This document shows positions 1 to 5,207 of a stretch of 6,430 nucleotides of DNA, piece by piece (the first letter of the stretch is position 1; each line of letters opens with the position of its first letter). Location: NCBI GenBank assembly GCA_902797515.1, contig CADBSX010000010.1, forward strand, positions 1 through 6,430, read 5' to 3'. Position numbers and translations under genes: made by a program. The notes under the pieces were generated by a model. The model was not told the DNA's origin. It did not search any database and saw nothing but the letters and a program-made list of their open reading frames with translations. This stretch comes from an uncultured Eubacteriales bacterium. GTDB lineage: Bacteria; Bacillota; Clostridia; Christensenellales; Borkfalkiaceae.

Positions 1-41
1 ATTTCTCCGATAAAATCAATCGTAAATATCTATAAGGCTTG

Positions 42-93
42 AAAAAATATAAAATACAGACGGGAGAGCGGTTTGCTCTCCCGTCTGTATTTT
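42..93 (-). terminator. Rho-independent terminator downstream of the tRNA remnant
   Basis: On the minus strand a perfect 19-bp stem (51-69 paired with 75-93) closes a 5-nt loop, AAACC. It is followed by a T-rich tract read from 50 down to 42 (ATATTTTTT). The stem starts directly after the CCA of the truncated tRNA copy at 91-113, so the arrangement copies that of the intact tRNA and its terminator at 313-437. The apical part (GAGAGC, loop, GCTCTC) is shared with the second terminator, while the lower stem differs. The first 41 bases of the window are AT-rich and show no gene. Confidence 0.85.
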
Positions 94-113
94 GGTGCGG
101 ATGAAGGGATTTG
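91..113 (-). pseudogene. Truncated tRNA-Leu 3' end (duplicated remnant)
   Basis: These 23 bases are identical to 353-375, which covers the 3' acceptor strand, CCA and part of the T arm of the intact tRNA-Leu. Identity stops abruptly inside the T loop: position 114 is C where the tRNA copy has A at 376. No D arm, anticodon arm or 5' acceptor strand follows, so this is not a functional tRNA. A terminator hairpin follows it on the minus strand, as for the intact gene. It could be a decayed tandem tRNA, or a short target duplication left by an element that inserted into the tRNA 3' end. The identity is directly visible; the origin is inference. Confidence 0.75.
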
Positions 114-301
114 CTCCGCTCGATATTAAGTCGTATATTCACAAGACGACGTGTCCGTCGCGTTCGCTCGGACATTCTCGCCTGTAAAGAGAAAGCACAT
201 CTCGCTATCACGCCGGGGCAGCGAACAGCCGTTCCGTCGGCTATTCGGTCGCAAACGGATGCAACGTCACGTTGCCGACTACCTGCCCGTTCAAATCCCT
301 T
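104..301. repeat. Palindrome-rich intergenic element with tRNA-like inverted ends
   Basis: A perfect 10-bp inverted repeat (AAGGGATTTG at 104-113, CAAATCCCTT at 292-301) bounds 178 bp. Both ends come from tRNA T-arm sequence: 289-301 on the plus strand equals 13 nt of the minus-strand tRNA T arm. Inside are TGTCCG/CGGACA (152-157/169-174), GGGCAG/CTGCCC (216-221/283-288) enclosing AGCCG/CGGCT (227-231/238-242), and the perfect GCAACG/CGTTGC hairpin (261-266/270-275). On the plus strand the closing arm runs into a T tract (300-305), so a plus-strand transcript could end there. Short reading frames cross it (for example from ATG at 101) but none has an SD site or recognisable protein. It may be a miniature mobile repeat or a structured RNA; the sequence alone does not decide. 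Confidence 0.55.
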
Positions 302-312
302 TTTTGTCTGCG

Positions 313-355
313 AAAAAACTCCGAGCCGAGAGCGGTTGCTCTCGGCTCGGAGTTT
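313..355 (-). terminator. Rho-independent terminator of tRNA-Leu
   Basis: An 18-bp perfect stem (316-333 with 338-355) with a 4-nt loop (AACC on the minus strand) is followed on the minus strand by a T6 tract (318-313). The stem begins at the last base of the tRNA CCA end, so termination is immediate. It probably also ends transcripts arriving from the xre gene upstream, since no other terminator is seen between that gene and the tRNA. Confidence 0.9.
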
Positions 356-437
356 GGTGCGGATGAAGGGATTTGAACCCATACGGTCGCCCACAGGAAC
401 CTGAAACCTGCGCGTCTGCCAGTTCCGCCACATCCGC
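355..437 (-). tRNA. tRNA-Leu, anticodon CAG
   Basis: Read on the minus strand, the acceptor strands GCGGATG (437-431) and CATCCGC (365-359) pair over 7 bp, followed by discriminator A (358) and an encoded CCA (357-355). The D arm is of leucine type (GGCGGAACTGGCAGACGC). The anticodon loop is TTCAGGT with anticodon CAG at 403-401 and G37. The T arm is GGG-TTCAAAT-CCC. The 83-nt length fits a class II tRNA with a rather short variable arm. The anticodon stem has a U31-U39 mismatch at its top. The tRNA decodes CUG, a codon that is scarce in the neighbouring genes: none in tig or clpP, three in the visible part of clpX. Confidence 0.96.
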
Positions 438-461
438 AAAAATATCCGTGAACGCTAATAT

Positions 462-490
462 ATAATATTACTTTTATTCCCGTTTGTCAA
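462..490 (-). promoter_or_regulatory. Sigma-A promoter for tRNA-Leu inside the 3' end of the xre ORF
   Basis: On the minus strand there is a perfect -35 box TTGACA (490-485), a 17-bp spacer and a -10 box TATTAT (467-462). Transcription would start near 455, about 18 nt before the mature tRNA 5' end. The -35 box and the first bases of the spacer overlap the last codons of the upstream HTH gene, whose stop codon is at 476-474. This is the best consensus match in the window, as expected for a tRNA promoter. Confidence 0.8.
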
Positions 491-1112
491 TTATTTTTTT
501 GAGCCTGTGTAAATTAAAACTCAAAACGACTATCACTTGCGCTAAAAGTCCGACTAATAAAAGTTGCCAGAAAAATCTGTCCATCGCGACGTATATTATT
601 ATTATCGCCTCGATAAAAAGCGACCAGACGAACGCCGACACCGCGATGAAACGGGCGATCTTCTTCGCCCAGAGCGAACTGAATATCACTTCTATAAGCC
701 CGATGAGCGGCAGAGGACATACGAAACAGAAGAGAAAGTTTTGCCAAAAGTCGCTCACGACCGCGGTAAAGCGGAGAGCGGAAAAGATTATCGCCTCGAT
801 GACTATTATCGAAAAAATCGTGATAAAATTTATTATCAGTCTGTTTTTCTTCTTTACCGATTGCGCGTAAGAGGTCTGTTCTTTCGCGACCTCCGCGTCC
901 TCGTGCGGCGTGACGAGAAAATCTATGGTAACGCCGAAGAGTTCGGCAATCGTTTTGAAAACGGATACGTCGGGCATGGATTCGCCTCTTTCCCATTTTG
1001 AAACCGCTTTATCCGAATAGTGTATCTTGTCGGCGAGTTCTATCTGCGTGAGTTTCTGCTGTTTTCGCAACATTATTAAGTTTTGCGCGAATATAATTCT
1101 TAAATCTTCCAC
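474..1112 (-). CDS. XRE-family HTH protein with four predicted transmembrane segments
   Basis: This 212-residue protein has an N-terminal XRE/Cro-CI DNA-binding domain at about residues 5-66. The typical pattern is present: LRKQQKLTQIELADKI, then AVSKWERGESMPD, then LFGVTIDFLV. A short charged linker (about 67-91) leads to four hydrophobic stretches at roughly 92-114, 124-147, 153-176 and 182-200, and a basic tail (HRLKKIIDKRE). I infer a membrane-anchored DNA-binding regulator; its target and signal are unknown. The start is GTG at 1112-1110. No SD site precedes it, and a good promoter places the transcript start about 3 nt upstream, so the mRNA is probably leaderless. An internal ATG (codon 14) would cut into the first HTH helix and also lacks an SD. 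It follows rqcH by 78 bp on the same strand and runs towards tRNA-Leu. The family call is secure; the function is open. Confidence 0.9.
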   Translation of the reverse strand: MEDLRIIFAQNLIMLRKQQKLTQIELADKIHYSDKAVSKWERGESMPDVSVFKTIAELFGVTIDFLVTPHEDAEVAKEQTSYAQSVKKKNRLIINFITIFSIIVIEAIIFSALRFTAVVSDFWQNFLFCFVCPLPLIGLIEVIFSSLWAKKIARFIAVSAFVWSLFIEAIIIIYVAMDRFFWQLLLVGLLAQVIVVLSFNLHRLKKIIDKRE

Positions 1113-1121
1113 GACTATATG

Positions 1122-1150
1122 ATTTTAACACAAATTTCCTCAAAAAGCAA
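1122..1150 (-). promoter_or_regulatory. Sigma-A promoter of the HTH gene (leaderless start)
   Basis: On the minus strand there is TTGCTT (1150-1145), a 17-bp spacer and TAAAAT (1127-1122). The start point would fall near 1115, within a few bases of the GTG at 1112. The boxes match the consensus at 4/6 and 5/6 with ideal spacing. The bases between the -10 box and GTG (CATATAGTC) contain no SD-like run. Confidence 0.6.
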
Positions 1151-1172
1151 CCGAAAACGGAACGTCGTTTGC
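1142..1172 (-). terminator. Possible weak terminator after rqcH
   Basis: On the minus strand GCAA and CGA (1172-1165) pair with TCG and TTGC (1154-1147) around one A-G mismatch, giving 7 bp, followed by T5 (1146-1142). The stem is imperfect with a large loop, so read-through into the HTH gene is likely. The T tract also forms part of that gene's promoter region. This is a weak call. Confidence 0.25.
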
Positions 1173-1190
1173 GAAATTCGCGTGAAAAAG

Positions 1191-2870
1191 TCAGATTTTG
1201 TATTCCGCGTGTTCGCGCGGCGTTACGAAAAGAGTCCTGTAATCGGTATATATAACGCTGCCGGCTCTCGCTTTCGGCGGTTTTCTGACGAATTTTTTGA
1301 GCGTGTGATCGACGGGGACTTTCGTTCCGCCCTTCGCGTCGCTGTAAAAGGCGCATATCTCCGCGGCCGCGAGAATAACGTCGTCGGGAACTCCTTCGCC
1401 TTTTGTTTCTATGATAACGTGCGCCGACCGATAATTTTTGGTATGCAGCCATACGTCGTCTTTGAACGCCCGTCCCGTAAGTCTGTCGTTCTGAACGTTG
1501 TTCTTGCCGCATTTTACGGTGAAACCGTTAATTTTATAAACTCTGTACGCGCTTTCTTCTTCCTGTTTTTTCCTCTGTTTCGGCGCGGCGAGTATATCCG
1601 CCGAGATAAGTTCCTCTTCTATATCCCGAAAATCGTCCGCGTCCGACGCGTTTTCTATTTCGAATGCGACCGACTTTAAATATTCGAGTTCCCGTTCGGT
1701 TTTTTCGCGTTCGGGGGCGAGAATTTCCACCGTCCTCTTTTCCTTCGCGTATTTTTTGAAATATTTCTGCGCGTTCGCGTTCGGGGAAAGCCTTTTGTCG
1801 AGAGTTATTTTTAAAGGCTTATAACCGTCGTACCAATTTTCGAGTTCGCACTCGGTCATCCCGTCTTTTAACCTGTAAAGATTAGCGGTTATAAGTTCGC
1901 CTTTTATCCTTAAAAGGTCGTAGTCTTTCGCCTCCAACAGTTTTTCGGTCTCGCCCTGCAATCTTTTGGATTGCTTTTTATAAAGCACGTTTATTTTGTC
2001 GGAAAGCGATTTTTTTCTGTCGGAAAATTCCTTCGCCGCCTCTTTTCGGGAATAGAAAGCGTCCTGCGCGTCGAGAACGGACGGAAATCTCTCCGCGGGA
2101 AAGTCTTTAGCCCTGAACGAAGTTACAAAAAAGTCCCTCGTTTTTCCCTCGCCCGCGATTATAGGCGACACGGGGGGATCGAGCAGGAAGTTTTTCAGCG
2201 CGGCGTATTTTTCTTCCGCGCTTTTCTTGTTCACGATAATGCTCGCCGCCTCTTCGGCGGTGGAGTACGCCACGCCGAGAAAATTGTCGGAAATAAAGGT
2301 CGCCGCGTCTCCGCCCGAAAAGCGGGAGAGCCGCGAAACGGACTCTTTTTCGTCAAAAATATCCGCTTTATCCTGCGATTTCGGAAGTTTATACGGCGCG
2401 CCCGCGAGCGTGACGCGCGTCGTCGCGACGTCGAGAGGCGCGTTTTTAAGACAGCCGAGTATTATCCCGTTTTCGGTGAGGATAACGTTGGAATATTTTC
2501 CCATTATCTCGTGATAGATCGTTTTTCTGACCGTCTCTTTGAAATCGTTTCTTCCCGAAAAATCGATTTTCACTATCCTTTCCGAGCCGAGCGTCGAAAT
2601 ATTTTCGACGGCGCAGCCGAGAAGGTGCTTGCGAAGGAGCATACAGAAATTCGGCGCGACTTTCGGATTAGGCTTTTCGCGGGAAGTAAATCCGACGCGG
2701 CAAGTCTGCGCGTTCGTCGAGAGAACGAGCGTTTTCGCCCCGATTTTGGAATAAATCAGAAGATATACGTCGTCCTTGTCGGGCTGACTTACTCTGTTTA
2801 TCTTCGCGCCGACTATTATATCTTTGAGTTCCGACACGACTTTTCTTATCGTAAACGCGTCCTGCGGCAT
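1191..2870 (-). CDS. rqcH: RqcH, NFACT-family ribosome quality control factor
   Basis: This 559-residue protein is the bacterial Rqc2/NEMF homologue, often annotated as fibronectin-binding protein FbpA/PavA. In B. subtilis RqcH binds obstructed 50S subunits with peptidyl-tRNA and recruits tRNA-Ala to add C-terminal alanine tails. NFACT-N spans about residues 1-240, with FCMLLRKHL (75-83) and EIMGKYSNVIL (121-131). The middle region (about 280-430) has two charged helical stretches around the conserved IKGELITANLYRLKDGM (322-338) and LSPNANAQKYFKKY (361-374). The C-terminal NFACT-R domain (about 443-545) carries DVWLHTKNYRSAHVII (472-487) and TLFVTP. The DR pair needed for tailing in B. subtilis (D97 R98) reads E97 R98 here. 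ATG at 2870 has the SD AAGGAG (2885-2880) 9 nt upstream. Length is close to B. subtilis RqcH (about 570). It diverges from tig. Family assignment is firm; activity is inferred. Confidence 0.95.
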   Translation of the reverse strand: MPQDAFTIRKVVSELKDIIVGAKINRVSQPDKDDVYLLIYSKIGAKTLVLSTNAQTCRVGFTSREKPNPKVAPNFCMLLRKHLLGCAVENISTLGSERIVKIDFSGRNDFKETVRKTIYHEIMGKYSNVILTENGIILGCLKNAPLDVATTRVTLAGAPYKLPKSQDKADIFDEKESVSRLSRFSGGDAATFISDNFLGVAYSTAEEAASIIVNKKSAEEKYAALKNFLLDPPVSPIIAGEGKTRDFFVTSFRAKDFPAERFPSVLDAQDAFYSRKEAAKEFSDRKKSLSDKINVLYKKQSKRLQGETEKLLEAKDYDLLRIKGELITANLYRLKDGMTECELENWYDGYKPLKITLDKRLSPNANAQKYFKKYAKEKRTVEILAPEREKTERELEYLKSVAFEIENASDADDFRDIEEELISADILAAPKQRKKQEEESAYRVYKINGFTVKCGKNNVQNDRLTGRAFKDDVWLHTKNYRSAHVIIETKGEGVPDDVILAAAEICAFYSDAKGGTKVPVDHTLKKFVRKPPKARAGSVIYTDYRTLFVTPREHAEYKI

Positions 2871-2893
2871 AAAAAATCGCTCCTTTTTTATAA

Positions 2894-2922
2894 ATTATAT
2901 ATAAAAACGCGATAAAAGTAAA
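2894..2922 (-). promoter_or_regulatory. Sigma-A promoter of rqcH
   Basis: On the minus strand there is TTTACT (2922-2917), a 17-bp spacer and a perfect -10 box TATAAT (2899-2894). The start point would be near 2887, giving a leader of about 17 nt that just contains the SD at 2885-2880. It lies back to back with the tig promoter, with 18 bp between the two -35 boxes. Confidence 0.7.
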
Positions 2923-2940
2923 ATTTATAGACGGAAAAAT

Positions 2941-2969
2941 TTGCAAAATTATTTTAAATGTGTTAAAAT
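2941..2969 (+). promoter_or_regulatory. Sigma-A promoter of tig
   Basis: TTGCAA (2941-2946), a 17-bp spacer and TAAAAT (2964-2969) predict a start near 2976. That leaves a leader of about 119 nt before the tig ATG, long for a gene with its own SD, and the leader opens with a strong secondary structure. No CIRCE or CtsR-type operator was seen around it. Confidence 0.65.
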
Positions 2970-2978
2970 ACTATGGCA

Positions 2979-3046
2979 CGAATAGAGCGGTCGGGCGTCC
3001 GCGCCTATAAAACCGCCGCCGTTTTGCGGCAGGTTCGATCTATTCG
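2979..3046 (+). ncRNA. Structured 5' leader of tig (branched RNA)
   Basis: A perfect 8-bp outer stem (CGAATAGA 2979-2986 with TCTATTCG 3039-3046) encloses two further hairpins. They are GCGG/CCGC (2987-2990 with 2999-3002) and ACC-GCCGC/GCGGC-A-GGT (3012-3019 with 3026-3034, one bulged A). Together they make a three-way junction that begins about 3 nt after the predicted transcript start. No Rho-independent terminator or SD-sequestering arm is obvious. The SD (AGGAG, 3083-3087) lies free about 37 nt downstream. I do not recognise it as a known riboswitch, T-box or ribosomal-protein leader. It may be a regulatory leader or an mRNA-stabilising 5' structure. Confidence 0.5.
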
Positions 3047-3094
3047 CGCTTGGCTCAAACAGAATAAAATAAATGCGAAAGCAGGAGTTATAAT

Positions 3095-4384
3095 ATGAAA
3101 TATACTTACGAATCCGCGGAAAAAAGCACGGTAAAAATCACTATCACGCTCACCGAAAAAGAGTGGACGGAAGCGCAGGACAAGGCTTACGAAAAGACCA
3201 AGGCGAAATACAGAGTAAACGGTTTCCGTAAAGGTCACGTTCCTAAACACGTTATCGACCGTATGTACGGTAAAGAAGTATTTTACGAGGACGCCGTAAA
3301 CGAGGCGTTCGGGAAATACTATTACGATATTCTTCAAAAGGAAACCGAAAACATATTCCCCGTTGACAGTCCCGTTATAGGAATAGAGAAGATAGACGAA
3401 AAGGGATTGACCATGACGGCTACCGTCGCGGTAAAGCCGGAAGTCAAAATAGGGGCTTACAAAGGTATAAAGATCGAAAAAGTTGAGTATAATGTAAACG
3501 ACGACGACGTGGAAACGGAAGTCAACAGACTTCTCGAACAGCACGCCGAGGATGTGTCCGTAGAGGGCAGAGCGGCGAAAAACGGGGATAAGACGGTGAT
3601 AGATTATTCCGGTTCGGTTGACGGAGTCAAATTCGACGGCGGCACTGCCGAAAAGCAGAATCTCACGCTCGGCAGCGGTCAGTTCATCCCCGGATTCGAG
3701 GACGGCGTAGTCGGTATGAATATCGGCGAGACGAAGGATATTTCCGTTAAATTCCCCGAAGATTACGGCGCGAAAGACCTCGCAGGCAAAGACGCGGTGT
3801 TCACCGTCACGCTCCGCGAGATAAAGGAAAAGAAACTTCCCGAACTTACCGACGAATTCGTAAAGGAAAAGACGGGCGACGAGAGCGTCGAGGCGTATAA
3901 AAAAGCCGTCCGCGAAAGGCTCGAACAGGCAAACGCGAGAAGGGCGAAGTCCGAGACCGAGGACAAGATAATAAAGGCGATAACCGACGCGAGCGAGGTG
4001 GAAATTCCCGACGCGCTTATCGAAAGACAGATAGACAATATCGTTCAGAACGTCACTTATCAACTCATGTATTCGGGCATGAACCTCGAAACGTACCTTA
4101 AATATCTCGGCAAGACCGAAAAGGAATTCCGCGACGGTTACAGGGCGCAGGCGGAAAACAACGTTAAGAGCCAACTCGTGATAGATAAGATACTCACCGA
4201 CGAGAAGATAGAGGCGACCGAAGAAGATATGGAAAAGAAGATCGCGGAACTTGCCGAAAAGGCGAAGAAGACGGTCGAAGAATATTCCAAGGACGTAAAC
4301 GACAAGCAGAGAGAATATATCAATAACGAAATAGTTATAGACAAACTCTTTAAATTTCTTACCGAAAACAACGAGATAGCGTAA
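3095..4384 (+). CDS. tig: Trigger factor, ribosome-associated chaperone and prolyl isomerase
   Basis: This 429-residue protein binds the ribosome near the exit tunnel and shields nascent chains. The N-terminal ribosome-binding domain (about 1-115) has the signature loop GFRKGHVP at 43-50. An FKBP-type PPIase domain spans about 160-245, with YSGSVDGVKFDGG and LGSGQFIPGFEDGVVGM (192-208). The C-terminal helical chaperone arms (about 250-429) are rich in E, K and A. Length is normal for the family (about 430). ATG at 3095 has the SD AGGAG (3083-3087) 7 nt upstream, and the product begins directly with the usual beta strand. It has its own promoter and terminator and is followed by clpP-clpX, the order common in many bacteria. 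Leu codons are almost all CTC or CTT; none is CTG. Assignment is firm. Confidence 0.98.
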   Translation: MKYTYESAEKSTVKITITLTEKEWTEAQDKAYEKTKAKYRVNGFRKGHVPKHVIDRMYGKEVFYEDAVNEAFGKYYYDILQKETENIFPVDSPVIGIEKIDEKGLTMTATVAVKPEVKIGAYKGIKIEKVEYNVNDDDVETEVNRLLEQHAEDVSVEGRAAKNGDKTVIDYSGSVDGVKFDGGTAEKQNLTLGSGQFIPGFEDGVVGMNIGETKDISVKFPEDYGAKDLAGKDAVFTVTLREIKEKKLPELTDEFVKEKTGDESVEAYKKAVRERLEQANARRAKSETEDKIIKAITDASEVEIPDALIERQIDNIVQNVTYQLMYSGMNLETYLKYLGKTEKEFRDGYRAQAENNVKSQLVIDKILTDEKIEATEEDMEKKIAELAEKAKKTVEEYSKDVNDKQREYINNEIVIDKLFKFLTENNEIA

Positions 4385-4390
4385 GAAACG

Positions 4391-4420
4391 GAAAAGGGCT
4401 TGACGCCCTTTTCATTTTTA
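4391..4420 (+). terminator. Rho-independent terminator of tig
   Basis: A 9-bp perfect stem (GAAAAGGGC 4391-4399 with GCCCTTTTC 4405-4413) with the 5-nt loop TTGAC is followed by ATTTTTA. It begins 7 nt after the tig stop codon. It should separate tig from clpP, although the T tract is interrupted and some read-through is possible. Confidence 0.85.
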
Positions 4421-4440
4421 ACGGCGCGGTGTCGTATAAA

Positions 4441-4550
4441 CGTCGCAATGCATCGTTTCTGCTTGGTTTTTGAAATTCCTGCGTACGAAAAGTACGCCCC
4501 CTTTCAAAAACCGTCGCGAGCCTTGCCTTGCTCGTTTCTACGAGCCCCTG
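4441..4550. repeat. Palindromic intergenic element before clpP
   Basis: Two strong hairpins fill the gap between the tig terminator and the clpP promoter region. The first is a two-storey stem: GGTTTTTGAAA (4465-4475) pairs over 11 bp with TTTCAAAAACC (4502-4512). A 5/4-nt internal loop separates it from GCGTAC/GTACGC (4481-4486 with 4492-4497) capped by GAAAA. The second is GCTCGT/ACGAGC (4530-4535 with 4540-4545) with loop TTCT. There is no T tract directly after either, so neither looks like a simple terminator. An ATGCAT palindrome lies at 4448-4453. It may be a dispersed repeat, a protein-binding site, or part of a longer leader if clpP is also transcribed from further upstream. No reading frame with an SD site is present. 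Confidence 0.55.
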
Positions 4551-4569
4551 TTTATTTATAATTTATAAT
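4551..4569 (+). promoter_or_regulatory. Probable clpP promoter region (-10 elements)
   Basis: Two perfect TATAAT boxes occur at 4557-4562 and 4564-4569 in an AT-rich run just upstream of the clpP SD (AGGAG, 4581-4585). No convincing -35 box lies 16-18 bp before either. TTGCTC (4528-4533) would be correctly spaced only for a weaker -10 box at 4551-4556 (TTTATT). The exact start point is therefore uncertain. No CtsR heptad repeat or CIRCE element is visible. Confidence 0.45.
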
Positions 4570-4591
4570 AAAAATAAATTAGGAGAACAAA

Positions 4592-5182
4592 ATGGCACTT
4601 ATTCCTATGGTGGTCGATCAGACCGACAGGGGCGAACGCTCTTACGACATCTATTCCAAACTTTTGGAAGAGAGGATAATTTTCATAACGGGCGAGATAG
4701 ACGACGCGACGGCGAACACCGTCGTCGCGGAACTTTTATATCTCGAACACGTCGATAGCGGAAAGGACATAAGCATCTATATAAACAGCCCGGGCGGCAG
4801 CGTTACGGCAGGGCTCGCGATATACGACACCATGAACTTCATAAAGTGCGACGTATCGACCATCTGCGTAGGTATGGCGGCGAGCATGGGCGCGTTCCTT
4901 TTGTCGAGCGGTACGAAAGGCAAGAGATACGCTCTTCCTTCGGGCGAAATCATGATACATCAGCCTCTCGGCGGCGCGCAGGGACAGGCGAGCGACATTA
5001 AAATTCAGGCGGAGCATATCATAGAAATAAGGAAAAAACTCAATTCGATACTCGCGGCGAACACGGGCAAGCCGATAGAAGAGATAGAAAGGGATACCGA
5101 CAGGGACAACTATCTCACGGCGGAAGAGGCGCTCGCTTACGGGCTTATAGACAAAGTTCAGTTTTCGAGAACTGAAAAATAA
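4592..5182 (+). CDS. clpP: ClpP, proteolytic subunit of Clp protease
   Basis: This 196-residue serine peptidase (family S14) forms the two-ring tetradecameric chamber fed by ClpX or ClpC/ClpA. The catalytic triad is visible as S98 in GMAASMG (94-100), H123 in MIHQPLGG (121-128) and D172 in DTDRDNYL. The substrate-binding strand and oxyanion region appear as [11 protein letters not shown] (64-74). The N-terminus is short ([10 protein letters not shown]), in line with a brief propeptide or axial loop. The start at 4592 has AGGAG (4581-4585) 6 nt upstream. Length matches the usual 193-207 residues. clpX follows after 25 nt, so ClpXP is probably made from one transcript. Assignment is firm. Confidence 0.98.
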   Translation: MALIPMVVDQTDRGERSYDIYSKLLEERIIFITGEIDDATANTVVAELLYLEHVDSGKDISIYINSPGGSVTAGLAIYDTMNFIKCDVSTICVGMAASMGAFLLSSGTKGKRYALPSGEIMIHQPLGGAQGQASDIKIQAEHIIEIRKKLNSILAANTGKPIEEIERDTDRDNYLTAEEALAYGLIDKVQFSRTEK

Positions 5183-5207
5183 AGTGTATCGATCAAAAGG
5201 TGATAAT

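Noticed and set aside
101..187. Short plus-strand frame starting at ATG 101 inside the repeat element
   Set aside because: It has no SD site, its start codon lies in the tRNA-derived repeat, and the palindromic structure explains the sequence better than coding.
104..301. CRISPR array
   Set aside because: The repeats are inverted hairpins without regular direct repeats and spacers, and no cas gene is present.
1971..2915. A 314-codon open frame on the plus strand
   Set aside because: It is antisense to rqcH, very rich in Arg and Phe, and matches no family; it mirrors rqcH codons.
2976..3060. T-box or known riboswitch upstream of tig
   Set aside because: There is no T-box consensus, no specifier-loop layout and no terminator/antiterminator pair in the leader.
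3005..4174. A 389-codon open frame on the minus strand
   Set aside because: It lies entirely antisense to tig, has no SD site or recognisable domain, and is a by-product of tig codon usage.
4465..4545. Second terminator after tig
   Set aside because: Neither hairpin is followed by a T tract, and a proper terminator already lies at 4391-4420.
4551..5207. CtsR or CIRCE heat-shock operators upstream of clpP or clpX
   Set aside because: No tandem GGTCAAA heptads and no TTAGCACTC inverted repeat are present; the lone GATCAAA at 5191-5197 is not enough.
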